DNA of 64,000 bases from Palsa-948 sp964481195 (GTDB lineage Bacteria; Bacteroidota; Bacteroidia; Palsa-948). The notes under the pieces are model-generated. The model was given only the letters and a program-made list of their open reading frames with translations, did no database searches and had not been told where the DNA came from. This document shows positions 29,846 through 39,189 of the stretch, in pieces. A program made the position numbers and the translations under genes. Where the stretch lies: contig CAYZTB010000013.1 of assembly GCA_964481195.1 (NCBI GenBank), positions 1 through 64,000 of the forward strand. The letters run 5' to 3'. Each line of letters begins with the position of its first letter. Within the stretch, counting starts at the first letter, position 1.

Positions 29846-32800
29846 ATGAATAATATTTTTATTTCCTCTGTAACTATACTTTTCCTTTTATTAGGAAATA
29901 CTGGCTTTTCTCAAGATCATTTAACACTTCAGAAAGAAGCAGAAGATCTATTTAACAAGGACGACACAGAAAGTGCTTTAGCCATTGGTGAGAGTGCTTT
30001 GAATATGGCGGAAGTCACCGTAGGAAAATCTCACGTTGATTATGCAGATATACTTTGTGATGTAGCTGTATATAATGCGTATTCAGGAAATTTCGAGAAA
30101 GCTATTTCTCAGATGGAAGAGTCGCTTGCTATATTTCAAAATCTAAAAATTGAATCTAGTAAAGAGTATTGTGAGGCAGAGGGAAGTTACGCAACAGTGC
30201 TATATGCATCTGGCGATTTTGTTCTTTCAGAGCAGCGATGGAAGAAAGCGGTAGAGATGAGTAATTATTTTTATGGGAATGATAGCAAAGAATATGCTAT
30301 CGCATTGAGTAATCTGGGAGTGGTACAGCAAATAGGACTTAATAATCCTTCAGCAGCAGAGAAAAATTTACTAATTGCAAAATCAATATTAGAAAAAAGA
30401 AAAATGCAGGATTCGATAGATTATTCCTCCATGCTGAATAACCTAGCAAATGTCTATTTAGATCTCGGGGATTTTTTAAAGGCCGAGCAATATTTTAAAG
30501 ACGCAGCAAAAACAGATAAAAGAGCTGGTCGCGAAAACACCATAGGCTATACTACGTATATTCAAAATTTAGGTTTCTTGTATTTGAAAATGGGCAGGTT
30601 GGATGATGCAAAAGCCATGATGCTGAAGGATATGGCAATGAAGGAAAATATTGCTGGAGAAAATAGCATAGAATATGCTGCTGCTCTTAATAATTTTTCG
30701 GAATTGCAAGTACAGCTTGGAAATTATTCGGAGGGAGAAAAATATCAGTTGAATGCCATGAAAATTAAAGAGAAGACAATTGGAACAAAACATCCTGATT
30801 ATCTAACAAGTGAAAATAATCTTGCCTCTATCTATTTTAATTTAGGGAGAATAGAGGAGTCGTTTGTGATTATGCGTAAAATTATGACCGAAGTAGAGTC
30901 AGGTAAAATAGCAAATCCACTTAACTATGCTTTTTATGCTTCTAATCTTGCCGTTTACTGCTCTAAGGTAAATAAAATTGAAGAAGCGGAAAAGTATTAC
31001 AAGGAAGTGATCGAGATTTATAAGGATCAGTATGGAGAGACCTACGGTGACTATACAGAAGCCCTTAACGGTTGGGCTATGGTTGCTTTGAGCAATAACA
31101 ATAAGAAATTAGCTAGAGAAATTCTTCAAAAGGTGATTGAGATCACTCGCAAGGCGGATATGTATGATTCTCCTGACAATATACCTGTACTGAATAATCT
31201 TTCCGTTGTATATCAAGCAGAAAATAATTTTGAAATGGCAACTAAAACTATGCGAAAAGTTGTAGGTATCGCTAAAGATTACTATGGAGAAAAACATCCT
31301 GAATATAATTTTTTACTTTTCAATCTCGCACTGTATGTTGAGCAGGAGAATAGGAATAATCTGGAAGCAGAACAACTGTACACCAAAGTAATAGAGACTG
31401 ATTTTTTTAACATGGAGAACAGTTTCTCCTATTTGAGCGAATCTGAAAAAGCGAGTTATCTTTCTACAGTTACAAAACATTTCGATGCCTTTTTTCGCTT
31501 TATTCTTTACGTATATACAACTAATCCAGATATTCTTTCTAAAACTTTAAATTATCGTTTGGCTACAAAAGCCATGCTCCTAAATAACTCAGGTAAGATC
31601 CGGAATGCAATTCTTTCCAGCAAAGACCCTAAATTGGTTGATGCATACCTTCAGTGGAAATCTCAAAAGGATTATTTGGTAAAATTATATTCTCTTGGAA
31701 AGCGTGAACTCGCTCTCATGAAAGTGAATCCTGATTCTATTGAAAAGTCAGTGAACGATTTGGAAAAACAAATAACACTAAAAACTGACTTGTTAAGCAA
31801 GGGATTCAATCATAATGTTTCTTGGAAACAAGTGCAGAAATCTTTAAAGATAGACGAGGCTGCGGTGGAGATAATTCGAGCCTACAGCCCAATGGTTGAG
31901 GAAATAGATAAGATTTACTACATGGCACTGATCATCGACAAGAACACAAAGGATTATCCGAAGATAGCTCTTATGGAAGATGGCTATGAAATGGAAACTC
32001 AATATTGTAAACAATACAGAGATGCGATTTTCGACAGCACAAAAAAGGAAAACACCTATCAACATTTTTGGGAAAAAATTGAAAAGGAATTGAATGGAGC
32101 GAAAAAGGTTTATTTTTCGGGAGATGGGGTTTACCCAAAAATTAATCTCAACTCCATTTGGAATCCAGTAAAAAAGAATTATCTAATTGACGAATACGAT
32201 TTCTATAATGTTTCTTCGCTCCGTGATTTGATAGATAAAAAGGAAAATATAGATATTACGGATAATACAATTTCTTTGTTCGGATTTCCGGATTATACAT
32301 CTACAGTTGCCGCTGGAAATTTGGATGAGAATCAGGTCTCAGCGGATTATTTACTTGAAAGAAAAATCGATGCGCAGGACCGTTCCTTTTTTCTAGACCC
32401 ACTTCCGGGAACAAAAAAAGAGGTTATGGTTATTGAAAAAATGATGAAGGGCATGGGATGGAAAACAGAGTTGTACCTGGGAAAAGAAGCACAAGAGTTA
32501 AAATTAAAATCTGTTTCAAGCCCAAGGGTGCTACATATTGCTACGCATGGGTATTTCCAAAAAGACATAGATAAAAATATTGGCCCAGCTACTAGCATGC
32601 TTTCAGAAAAAATGACTAAGAACCCTTTGCTATGTTCAGGATTAATGATGGCGGGAGCTAGTCACGCATATAGTGCCAATTATTCAGCCGCTACTAATTG
32701 GGCTGGAAGAGAGGATGGAATCTTAACTGCCTTTGAAGCTATGAATTTGAACCTGGATAAAACAGAGCTAGTTGTTTTAAGCGCCTGCGAAACAGGTCTT

Positions 32801-33049
32801 GGTGAAATTCATAATGGTGAAGGTGTTTATGGCTTACAGCGGGCATTTATGGTTGCCGGTGCGAAAACTGTTATCATGTCATTGTGGACAGTAAGTGATG
32901 CTGCAACTCAAAAGCTAATGACCTTATTCTATGCAAAATGGTTAGAAACCGGTGATAAACACGGAGCTTTTCGCTATGCTCAACTAGAGCTGAAAAAAAC
33001 ATTCCCTGATCCGTATTTTTGGTCAGCCTTTGTGATGATTGGAAATTGA
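29846..33049 (+). CDS. exported TPR-CHAT (caspase-like) protease-domain protein
   Basis: A 1067-residue protein with a signal peptide ending GNTGFSQ. Residues about 25-520 are tetratricopeptide repeats (for example YADILCDVAVYNAYSGNFEKAI and AALNNFSELQVQLGNYSEGEKY). A helical linker follows, then a C-terminal CHAT domain (about 760-1067) with the catalytic dyad visible: His901 in LHIATHGYF and Cys981 in VVLSACETGLG, followed by the family GVYGLQRAFMVAGAKTVIMSLW and PYFWSAFVMIGN. CHAT domains are cysteine peptidases related to caspases and separase. The signal peptide places this one in the periplasm or beyond. Target unknown. Confidence 0.92.
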   Translation: MNNIFISSVTILFLLLGNTGFSQDHLTLQKEAEDLFNKDDTESALAIGESALNMAEVTVGKSHVDYADILCDVAVYNAYSGNFEKAISQMEESLAIFQNLKIESSKEYCEAEGSYATVLYASGDFVLSEQRWKKAVEMSNYFYGNDSKEYAIALSNLGVVQQIGLNNPSAAEKNLLIAKSILEKRKMQDSIDYSSMLNNLANVYLDLGDFLKAEQYFKDAAKTDKRAGRENTIGYTTYIQNLGFLYLKMGRLDDAKAMMLKDMAMKENIAGENSIEYAAALNNFSELQVQLGNYSEGEKYQLNAMKIKEKTIGTKHPDYLTSENNLASIYFNLGRIEESFVIMRKIMTEVESGKIANPLNYAFYASNLAVYCSKVNKIEEAEKYYKEVIEIYKDQYGETYGDYTEALNGWAMVALSNNNKKLAREILQKVIEITRKADMYDSPDNIPVLNNLSVVYQAENNFEMATKTMRKVVGIAKDYYGEKHPEYNFLLFNLALYVEQENRNNLEAEQLYTKVIETDFFNMENSFSYLSESEKASYLSTVTKHFDAFFRFILYVYTTNPDILSKTLNYRLATKAMLLNNSGKIRNAILSSKDPKLVDAYLQWKSQKDYLVKLYSLGKRELALMKVNPDSIEKSVNDLEKQITLKTDLLSKGFNHNVSWKQVQKSLKIDEAAVEIIRAYSPMVEEIDKIYYMALIIDKNTKDYPKIALMEDGYEMETQYCKQYRDAIFDSTKKENTYQHFWEKIEKELNGAKKVYFSGDGVYPKINLNSIWNPVKKNYLIDEYDFYNVSSLRDLIDKKENIDITDNTISLFGFPDYTSTVAAGNLDENQVSADYLLERKIDAQDRSFFLDPLPGTKKEVMVIEKMMKGMGWKTELYLGKEAQELKLKSVSSPRVLHIATHGYFQKDIDKNIGPATSMLSEKMTKNPLLCSGLMMAGASHAYSANYSAATNWAGREDGILTAFEAMNLNLDKTELVVLSACETGLGEIHNGEGVYGLQRAFMVAGAKTVIMSLWTVSDAATQKLMTLFYAKWLETGDKHGAFRYAQLELKKTFPDPYFWSAFVMIGN

Positions 33050-33088
33050 TTATGCTTCACTCGCTACTTTGAACTACCTTTGCGGCCT

Positions 33089-33997
33089 ATGCACAAAGCC
33101 GGATTTGTAAATATTATTGGAAAGCCCAATGTAGGAAAATCAACACTGATGAATGCATTGGTAGGTGAGAAGCTAAGCATCATTACTCCAAAAGCTCAAA
33201 CCACACGTCATCGTATAAGAGGTATTGTAAGCACGGATGATTATCAAATTGTTTTTTCGGATACCCCAGGAATTATTGATCCCCATTACAAGCTTCACAA
33301 AGCAATGATGAATGTAGTTTCAGAAGCGCTTTCGGATGCTGAAGTAATTATGTTTGTGATGGAGATTGGCGACCCAAATCCGGTGGATGAAAAAACACTA
33401 GCAATTCTAAAAGACACTAAAACGCCACTTTTGCTTGTTATCAATAAAATAGATTTGGCAAACCAAGATGTGTTAGTTCCTAAAGTAGTAGAGTGGAAAA
33501 AGTTGTTGCCCAATGCCGAAATTGTTCCCGTATCTGCTACTAGAAAATTCAATTGCGATTATTTATTAAAGCGTATTGCAGAGCTAATACCGGAAGCACC
33601 TCCTTATTTTCCCAAGGATGAGCTTACAGACCGATCACAACGTTTTTTTATTTCAGAAATCATCCGAGAAAAAATATTCTTCAAATACCATAAAGAAATA
33701 CCTTATTCAACCGAAGTGATTGTTGAAGAATTTATGGAGGACGTTCCTCTTAAAAACCCATCCAAAGGTGATGGAAAAATTACTAGAATTCGTGCAATTA
33801 TTTTTGTTTCCAGAAAAACACAACAAGGAATATTAATTGGTCATGGCGGACAAGCACTAAAGTCGGTTGGCACAGACGCCCGTAAAGACATAGAAGAGTT
33901 TTTGGGAAAAAAAGTTTTTTTGGAATTAGTAGTTAAAGTAGATAAGGACTGGAGAGATGATGATAAGCGACTTAGAAAATTCGGTTACATAGAATAA
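33089..33997 (+). CDS. era: GTPase Era
   Basis: 302 residues from the ATG at 33089; a TTG three codons earlier is less likely. G1 is GKPNVGKSTL, the switch II motif is FSDTPGIID, G4 is NKID, and the C-terminal KH domain carries GILIGHGGQALKSVGTDARKDIEEFLGKKVFLELVVKV. Era binds the 3' end of 16S rRNA and is needed for 30S assembly. A TACCTTTG -7-like element at 33075-33082 sits almost on the start, suggesting a very short leader. der follows 50 bp downstream. Confidence 0.97.
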   Translation: MHKAGFVNIIGKPNVGKSTLMNALVGEKLSIITPKAQTTRHRIRGIVSTDDYQIVFSDTPGIIDPHYKLHKAMMNVVSEALSDAEVIMFVMEIGDPNPVDEKTLAILKDTKTPLLLVINKIDLANQDVLVPKVVEWKKLLPNAEIVPVSATRKFNCDYLLKRIAELIPEAPPYFPKDELTDRSQRFFISEIIREKIFFKYHKEIPYSTEVIVEEFMEDVPLKNPSKGDGKITRIRAIIFVSRKTQQGILIGHGGQALKSVGTDARKDIEEFLGKKVFLELVVKVDKDWRDDDKRLRKFGYIE

Positions 33998-34047
33998 ATA
34001 TTCAAGCAATTTTGATTCGTATATTCGTATAGATTCACATATCATTT

Positions 34048-35370
34048 ATGTCAAACACCATCGCTATAGTAGGTCGCCCCAATGTTGGAAAGTCTACGTT
34101 ATTCAATAGGCTAACGGGTACTCGTAAAGCTATTGTAGATGAGCAAGCAGGCGTTACTCGCGACAGACATTATGGTAAAACATTTTGGGGAGAAAAAGAA
34201 TTTTCAGTTATCGATACCGGTGGGTATGTGTTTGGCTCTGACGATGTATTTGAAAAGCAAATTCGCATTCAAGTAGAAATTGCTTTGTTGGAAGCCGATG
34301 TTATCCTTTTTATGGTTGATATTACTGCGGGAGTAAATGACCACGATGAAAAAGTTGCCTCTCTACTTCGAAAGTCTATTTTGAAGGACGCACAACACAA
34401 GCCTATCTTCTTGATAGCTAATAAAGCAGATACAACTGAGCGCGAACATCTTGCAGGCGAGTTTTATAAGCTAGGAATGGGCGATGTAAATACTATTTCT
34501 TCTATTACAGGTAGAGGAACTGGCGACCTGATGGACAAAATTGTTAACTCCATCCCGGATCAACCCCTTGAAGACAATTCTGGATTACCCAAATTTGCAA
34601 TTGTAGGTAGGCCCAATTCTGGAAAATCATCTTTATTAAACTCATTACTTGGTGAGGAGCGCGCCATTGTAACTCCGGTTGCCGGCACCACTCGTGACGC
34701 AATTCATACGCATTATAAAAAATTTGGACATGAGTTTTTATTGATAGATACTGCAGGTATTCGTAAAAAAAGAAAATACGAAGAAGTTGTGGAATTTTAT
34801 TCAAACTTACGTGCCATTCGTGCTATTGAGGAATGCGATGTTGCATTAATTATGTTGGATGCTCAATTAGGAATGGAAGCGCAGGACGTAAATATTTTTA
34901 GATTAGCAGAAAGAAATAAAAAAGGAGTCATTATTCTTGTAAATAAATGGGATTTGATGGATAAGCTAACTGGCACTGCTAAAGAGTTTGAAGAAAAAAT
35001 AAAACGCAAACTTGCTCCTTTTAAAGATATACCTGTCTTATTTATTTCAGCATTAAATAAACAGCGCATCATGCAGGTTGTTGAAGAAGCTGAAAAGGTT
35101 TATAAAAAGAGGCAGCAAAAAATTCCTGACGAACAGCTACAGGAGTTTATTATTGCATTAGTTAACAGAAGGCAACCTTCTTCAGAAAAAGGTAAGCTGG
35201 TAGATATTTATAGTATGATTCAAATTGCATCGCGCTCCCCTGTATTTGCTATATTTTCAAACCTTCCTAAAGCAATAAAAGAAACATATATACGATTTAT
35301 TGAAAATAACTTACGTGAAAAGTTTGACCTGACAGGTGTGCCCATTCAAATACATTTCAGAGAGAAATAG
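34048..35370 (+). CDS. der: GTPase Der (EngA)
   Basis: 440 residues with two G domains in tandem. Domain one: GRPNVGKSTLFNRL, DTGGYV, NKAD; domain two: GRPNSGKSSLLNSL, DTAGIRKKRKYEEVVEFYS, NKWD. A C-terminal KH-like domain ends PIQIHFREK. Der acts in 50S ribosome assembly. Together with era it forms a ribosome-assembly GTPase pair on the plus strand. Confidence 0.97.
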   Translation: MSNTIAIVGRPNVGKSTLFNRLTGTRKAIVDEQAGVTRDRHYGKTFWGEKEFSVIDTGGYVFGSDDVFEKQIRIQVEIALLEADVILFMVDITAGVNDHDEKVASLLRKSILKDAQHKPIFLIANKADTTEREHLAGEFYKLGMGDVNTISSITGRGTGDLMDKIVNSIPDQPLEDNSGLPKFAIVGRPNSGKSSLLNSLLGEERAIVTPVAGTTRDAIHTHYKKFGHEFLLIDTAGIRKKRKYEEVVEFYSNLRAIRAIEECDVALIMLDAQLGMEAQDVNIFRLAERNKKGVIILVNKWDLMDKLTGTAKEFEEKIKRKLAPFKDIPVLFISALNKQRIMQVVEEAEKVYKKRQQKIPDEQLQEFIIALVNRRQPSSEKGKLVDIYSMIQIASRSPVFAIFSNLPKAIKETYIRFIENNLREKFDLTGVPIQIHFREK

Positions 35371-35415
35371 GGAAGATAGCAATAAGGATTATTTTTGCTT
35401 TAGAATCTCATAAAA

Positions 35416-37635
35416 ATGAAATTGAGTAAACCTTCTGGTAGAGCTGTCATCATTGTTGTTTCAGCATTTGTTTTTTTGGCAATTGTTATCTTTTTAAAGA
35501 ACTGGCATCAGTCATCTTCCGAGGAGCAGGTTCCGAAACGAAAGGGGGTCATCAGGGTCAGTCACGCTCCAGATACTACATTCATACCTAAGTTCTGGAA
35601 ATATCATGCAGGGGATGATGTGGAATGGGCTAATTCTGATATAGATGATAGCAATTGGAATACGGTAAACCCGGAACTGAACCTGAACGAGATTCCTCAG
35701 AATTTATTTAGCGGTATCTGCTGGTTCCGTGCAACTATTTTTGTGGACTCTGCGCACGCAGGTAACGTATATGGAATAGATTTTAATCAGAATGGCGCTT
35801 CTGAAATTTATTGGGATGGGAAACTGATCCAGAAGTATGGAATTGTTGCAGGCTCTCCTGAAAATGAAGAACCCTATCGCCCGGGTTTTAGCATGTTCTT
35901 CTTCTCAGGAGCTTCGGGGTACCACCACATGGCGATACGTTACTCCAACCAGCGGTATCTGGAATATTTTTATTCTGTATACGAGGAGGAGATGGCTGGG
36001 ATCAGCATGAATTTGATCCTGCATCCTGATGTTTCTGTAGCTTCCGAGGAGACAAGGGGTCGTCTTATTTTTTCCCTGAGCTTATTATGCGGATTCTTCT
36101 TTACCTTGGGGCTTGTACATTTTCTACTTTTTATTTTCTACCGCGTTCAGGTTCAAAATCTTTATTATTCCATGTTCGCCTTCTGTTTTTCAGCATGTTT
36201 TCTTACACTCTATCTTCTCATTACCACTACAAACCCTGCTTTACAGCTGTTCTGTAATCATTTTTTTGTGGTACTCGTAGTAATGCTGCTTCTTTTTCTG
36301 GTGATGTTGTTGCATTCACTTTTTCAACCCAGGGCGGCAAAGGTCACCTTCGTCATTAGTTTGTCCATTGCGCTCCTCATCACTGCACTTCAATACATCA
36401 GCACTTCGGATTTCTGGAATATTTTGCTGATTTTTTACTTTATGTTTACCTGCATAGAGCTCATTCGTTCTATCGTTGAAGGGTTTTGGAAAAAACTTCC
36501 GGGATCGCGTATTATCGGAATTGGGACACTGATCTTTGCACTTTTTCTAAGTCTCCTCATGCTCACCGCTGTGATTATGGGTAATCTGAGTTTTAACTCT
36601 GAAGGCGATAGCGCCTATCTTTTTATTGTGCTGCTTGTTTCCTGTTTGGTGAGCCTGCCTCTTTCCATGAGTGTTTATCTTGCCTATGAATTTTCGTTGA
36701 CCAATAGAAATCTTTCCAAAAAATTGACGGAAGTAGAAGTGCTATCGGCAAAAGCGATTGAGCAGGAAAAAGAAAAACAGGAAATACTGTCAACACAAAA
36801 GGAGAATCTTGAGATACAGGTAATCGAGCGTACCCGAGAAGTGGTTTTACAGAAGAAGGTGATTGAGGAAAGAAATAAGGACATAACGGATAGCATCAAC
36901 TACGCAAAAAGAATTCAAGACGCCATTCTTCCTTCTGAGGAGCAGGTTAAAAATATGATACCTGATTGTTTTGTCTTGTATAAACCCAAGGATATTGTGA
37001 GTGGAGATTTCTACTTTTTTGCTGAAACGAATGGCAGGGTAGTGATAGCTGCAGTGGACTGCACTGGTCACGGTGTACCCGGAGCATTTATGAGCATGGT
37101 GGGTTATAATCACCTGAAACGTATGGTGCACGAACAAGGGCTTACCGACACGTCCAAAATCCTGGATGAACTCCACAAGCAGGTTTTACATTCTATGAAT
37201 AGAGACATTGCAAAGAGAGATTCCAAGGACGGCATGGATGTGGCCATTGTTTCCATCGATAAGGAAAGGAGAGAGTTGCAGTTCTCTGGTGCAGTACGCC
37301 CATTGTATTATTTTGATAGTATGGGTTTCCATGAAGTAAAGGGTGAGCGATATTCCATTGCCGGCATCAAAGAGATCGGAAGTGATTCGTATGTTTCAAC
37401 AACTATTATGGTTATGCAGCCTACTGCTTTTTATATTTTTTCTGATGGGTTTACAGATCAGTTTGGAGGAAAGGATGGAAAAAAAATAATGTCGAAAAAT
37501 TTCAAAGAATTACTTAATTCGATCCAAAGCAAATCAATGAACGAGCAAAGGATTTTCCTTGACAATTTTATAGAAGAATGGAAGTCGGGGCGGGAGCAGA
37601 TAGACGATATAATGGTTATCGGAATAAGGCTTTAG
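35416..37635 (+). CDS. 7TM-DISM sensor with SpoIIE-type phosphatase output
   Basis: 739 residues: one N-terminal membrane helix (VIIVVSAFVFLAIVIFL), a periplasmic beta-jelly-roll domain (about 50-205, WFRATIFVDSA ... FNQNGASEIYWDGKLIQKYG), seven membrane helices (about 215-435), a coiled coil (AKAIEQEKEKQEILSTQ) and a PP2C/SpoIIE domain from about 510. Phosphatase metal ligands are in SGDFYFF, AVDCTGHGVPGAFMSMVG and DDIMVIGIRL; SINYAKRIQDAILPS is the usual lead-in. It probably dephosphorylates an anti-anti-sigma factor or similar target in response to an external cue. It overlaps the end of kmo by 4 bp. Confidence 0.93.
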   Translation: MKLSKPSGRAVIIVVSAFVFLAIVIFLKNWHQSSSEEQVPKRKGVIRVSHAPDTTFIPKFWKYHAGDDVEWANSDIDDSNWNTVNPELNLNEIPQNLFSGICWFRATIFVDSAHAGNVYGIDFNQNGASEIYWDGKLIQKYGIVAGSPENEEPYRPGFSMFFFSGASGYHHMAIRYSNQRYLEYFYSVYEEEMAGISMNLILHPDVSVASEETRGRLIFSLSLLCGFFFTLGLVHFLLFIFYRVQVQNLYYSMFAFCFSACFLTLYLLITTTNPALQLFCNHFFVVLVVMLLLFLVMLLHSLFQPRAAKVTFVISLSIALLITALQYISTSDFWNILLIFYFMFTCIELIRSIVEGFWKKLPGSRIIGIGTLIFALFLSLLMLTAVIMGNLSFNSEGDSAYLFIVLLVSCLVSLPLSMSVYLAYEFSLTNRNLSKKLTEVEVLSAKAIEQEKEKQEILSTQKENLEIQVIERTREVVLQKKVIEERNKDITDSINYAKRIQDAILPSEEQVKNMIPDCFVLYKPKDIVSGDFYFFAETNGRVVIAAVDCTGHGVPGAFMSMVGYNHLKRMVHEQGLTDTSKILDELHKQVLHSMNRDIAKRDSKDGMDVAIVSIDKERRELQFSGAVRPLYYFDSMGFHEVKGERYSIAGIKEIGSDSYVSTTIMVMQPTAFYIFSDGFTDQFGGKDGKKIMSKNFKELLNSIQSKSMNEQRIFLDNFIEEWKSGREQIDDIMVIGIRL

Positions 37636-38993
37636 ATCATTTTCAATATGGCTTCCACAACTTCTTCACTGTCCCACTTGTTCTCAATATTAGGAATAGC
37701 CATTATTTTTTTCATAATTTCTTCTTGCGCTTGCCCTTTCGTTTGTGCTTCGGAATAGCGCATATCACTTCGGTAAGTAACCATAGCGTAAAGAGGAGTC
37801 CATTTGTCTGGATATTTTTCTGAGAAACGAGCTTCTATTTTTTTCTGAAGTAAAAAAGATGGGTCAGCAACTTTATCGCGCATTTCTATATAATTATCTA
37901 TAGCTAAATCCGCGATAGCATCTCCATCTGGTTTTCGGAGAGCTTCAAATTTTTTGAAAACTTCCTGCCAGGCTGTTTTGCTCCCTTCTCCCGATGGAGA
38001 AGGGTTGGGGATGAGGCGATCCAGCACCACACAATCTTCAAAGCCGCAGTTCATTCCTTGTCCGTAAAATGGAACGATGCCATGAGCAGCATCTCCTAAC
38101 AACAATAACTTATCTTCAAAACTCCAAGGGTAGCAGCGAATAGTAGGCAGGGAAGAAGCTGGGTTGGCAAAATAGTCTTCTACTAACGTAGGCATTAGTG
38201 GTACTGCATCAGCAAACATTTCATGGAAGAACTTTAACATTTTTTCTTTGTTGTCAATAGTTTCAAATGAGTATTCTCCTTTGAAAGGAAAAAATAAAGT
38301 GCAAGTAAATGTTTTATCCAAATTAGGAAGTGCAATGAGCATAAAATTTCCTCTGGGCCAAATATGAAGCGTATCGGAATTCATTGCAAAATCTCCGTTT
38401 GCATTAGGCGTAATTACTAGTTCCTTGTAGCCGTGATCTAAATCACTAATGGAATAATTGAAATCTTTTAATTCAGTTTGCAAAGAACTTCTAGCAGCAG
38501 AAAACGCACCGTCTGTTCCAAAGATTCTGTCACTTATAACATCTTTCTTTTTTTCTGTTTCTTGATTTTCGAATGTGCAAGTAGTATTTTTTAAATCAAC
38601 ACTTGTGCATTTTTCATTGAAGTGGAATTTTACTCCTTGCTTTTCAGCTAAATCCATCAACAAACAATTTAGCCCTCCGCGAGAGACAGAGTAATTTGCC
38701 TGATGCCCTTTTCCATAGGGCTGGTAAGTAATCTTTCCATCAAGATTATGAATTTCTCTTCCTTTCATGGCGATGCCAATCTTTCTTACTTCGGCATCTA
38801 TGCCAACTCCTTCTAATCCTCTCCATCCTCTGTCACTTAATGCTAAATTAATTGAACGCCCGGCAGAAATTCTATTCTTGCGCATATCAGGTCTGCGTTC
38901 ATATACAGTAATGTTGTAGCCGCGCTTTGCTAAATATATCGATAGCAACGAGCCAACTAGTCCAGCACCTACTATTGTAAAGTTTTTGCTCAT
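37632..38993 (-). CDS. kmo: kynurenine 3-monooxygenase
   Basis: A 453-residue flavin monooxygenase: VGAGLVGSLLSIYLAKRGYNI (FAD), RRPDMRKN, INLALSDRGWRGLE, GREIHN, and GDAAHGIVPFYGQGMNCGFEDC. This is the bacterial Kmo signature; the enzyme hydroxylates kynurenine in tryptophan breakdown or NAD synthesis. The usual C-terminal membrane anchor is not evident. At about 325-337 the variable surface loop reads PNPSPSGEGSK, encoded by a palindromic dispersed repeat (37983-38004) that has been read through in frame. No other kynurenine gene is in the window. Confidence 0.93.
   Translation of the reverse strand: MSKNFTIVGAGLVGSLLSIYLAKRGYNITVYERRPDMRKNRISAGRSINLALSDRGWRGLEGVGIDAEVRKIGIAMKGREIHNLDGKITYQPYGKGHQANYSVSRGGLNCLLMDLAEKQGVKFHFNEKCTSVDLKNTTCTFENQETEKKKDVISDRIFGTDGAFSAARSSLQTELKDFNYSISDLDHGYKELVITPNANGDFAMNSDTLHIWPRGNFMLIALPNLDKTFTCTLFFPFKGEYSFETIDNKEKMLKFFHEMFADAVPLMPTLVEDYFANPASSLPTIRCYPWSFEDKLLLLGDAAHGIVPFYGQGMNCGFEDCVVLDRLIPNPSPSGEGSKTAWQEVFKKFEALRKPDGDAIADLAIDNYIEMRDKVADPSFLLQKKIEARFSEKYPDKWTPLYAMVTYRSDMRYSEAQTKGQAQEEIMKKIMAIPNIENKWDSEEVVEAILKMI
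37983..38004. repeat. palindromic repeat inside kmo
   Basis: CCCTTCTCC at 37983-37991 pairs with GGAGAAGGG at 37996-38004 around four bases. It encodes PSPSGEG on the minus strand. It belongs to the same GC-rich family as the repeats at 40366, 40428, 42940 and 49013. Confidence 0.7.
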
Positions 38994-39036
38994 GAGTTTC
39001 TAAATATGCTTCGAATATAAATATTAATTACCTCCC

Positions 39037-39165
39037 CAATGCACGTCTTTAGTGCCCTTTGTGACAACCATTGTGACCTTTGTGGTTTCTGTTTTTACAG
39101 CCTGAACCACAAAGACCACCGAGAAAAAAACGGCTCACGAAGGACACAGAGCAGTATCCTGTCAG
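39037..39165. repeat. CACAAAG dispersed repeat between kmo and nuoD
   Basis: CTTTGTGGTT at 39078-39087 and AACCACAAAG at 39105-39114 form a 10-bp inverted repeat; the flanks continue with CTTTGTGAC, CACGAAGG and CACAGAG words. A 15-base stretch (CTTTGTGGTTTCTGT) recurs at 44053. It lies directly downstream of nuoD, where further nuo genes would be expected. Confidence 0.65.
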
Positions 39166-39189
39166 CGGTAAGTTGCAGAAATAATTGAA

